From assembly GCA_023436515.1 (NCBI GenBank), contig JAEZIV010000116.1, forward strand, positions 1-7,091: a DNA stretch of 7,091 bases, given 5' to 3'. Under the pieces are notes generated by a model. The model did no database searches. It was not told the DNA's origin and was given only the letters and a program-made list of their open reading frames with translations. This stretch comes from Bacillota bacterium. Its GTDB lineage: Bacteria; Bacillota; Clostridia; Acetivibrionales; DSM-1351. The translations under genes and the position numbers were made by a program. Positions 7,087 to 7,091 of the stretch are shown here, one piece after another (within the stretch, counting starts at the first letter, position 1; each line of letters begins with the position of its first letter).

Positions 7087-7091
7087 TGGCT

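Noticed and set aside
1..7091. Mobile elements, CRISPR arrays, tRNA or rRNA genes, or a defence island.
   Set aside because: No repeats with spacers, transposase motifs, cloverleaf-like elements or defence-type domains were seen; every long frame belongs to a known housekeeping family.

Overview
The window is a low-GC (by eye about 40% G+C) chromosomal segment. Gene families, gene order and strong GGAGG-type ribosome binding sites suggest a Firmicute of class Clostridia, probably near the cellulolytic Clostridium/Ruminiclostridium group; the genus is a guess. All six genes lie on the minus strand, so transcription runs from high to low coordinates. I see no mobile elements, tRNA, rRNA, CRISPR array or phage genes. 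It reads as a stable housekeeping region.

In transcription order: (1) 7086-6193, a secreted cell-wall hydrolase (signal peptide, two SH3b domains, NlpC/P60 peptidase), closed by a near-perfect rho-independent terminator (6177-6147). (2) 6020-3648, comEC, a membrane DNA-uptake channel with a C-terminal metallo-beta-lactamase-fold nuclease domain, GTG start. (3) 3583-2558, holA, the delta subunit of the DNA polymerase III clamp loader. (4) 2555-792, recJ, a single-strand DNA 5'-3' exonuclease of the DHH family, with a TTG start two bases after the holA stop. (5) 662-147, apt, adenine phosphoribosyltransferase, with its own good sigma-A-type promoter (749-721) and a small dyad in its leader. (6) 67-1, the first 22 codons of a gene running off the left edge, best read as relA (RelA/SpoT-type ppGpp synthetase/hydrolase), TTG start.

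The layout joins two gene strings that, in Bacillus subtilis, lie in separate places: comEC-holA, and recJ-apt-relA. The first four genes after the terminator touch DNA uptake, replication and repair. The last two concern purine salvage and the stringent response. The hydrolase gene is transcriptionally insulated from the rest.

I found no convincing new biological system. The points worth a second look are regulatory: the dyad in the apt leader, the recJ ribosome binding site that doubles as the end of holA, a terminator-like hairpin inside holA, the non-ATG starts, and the fused gene order.
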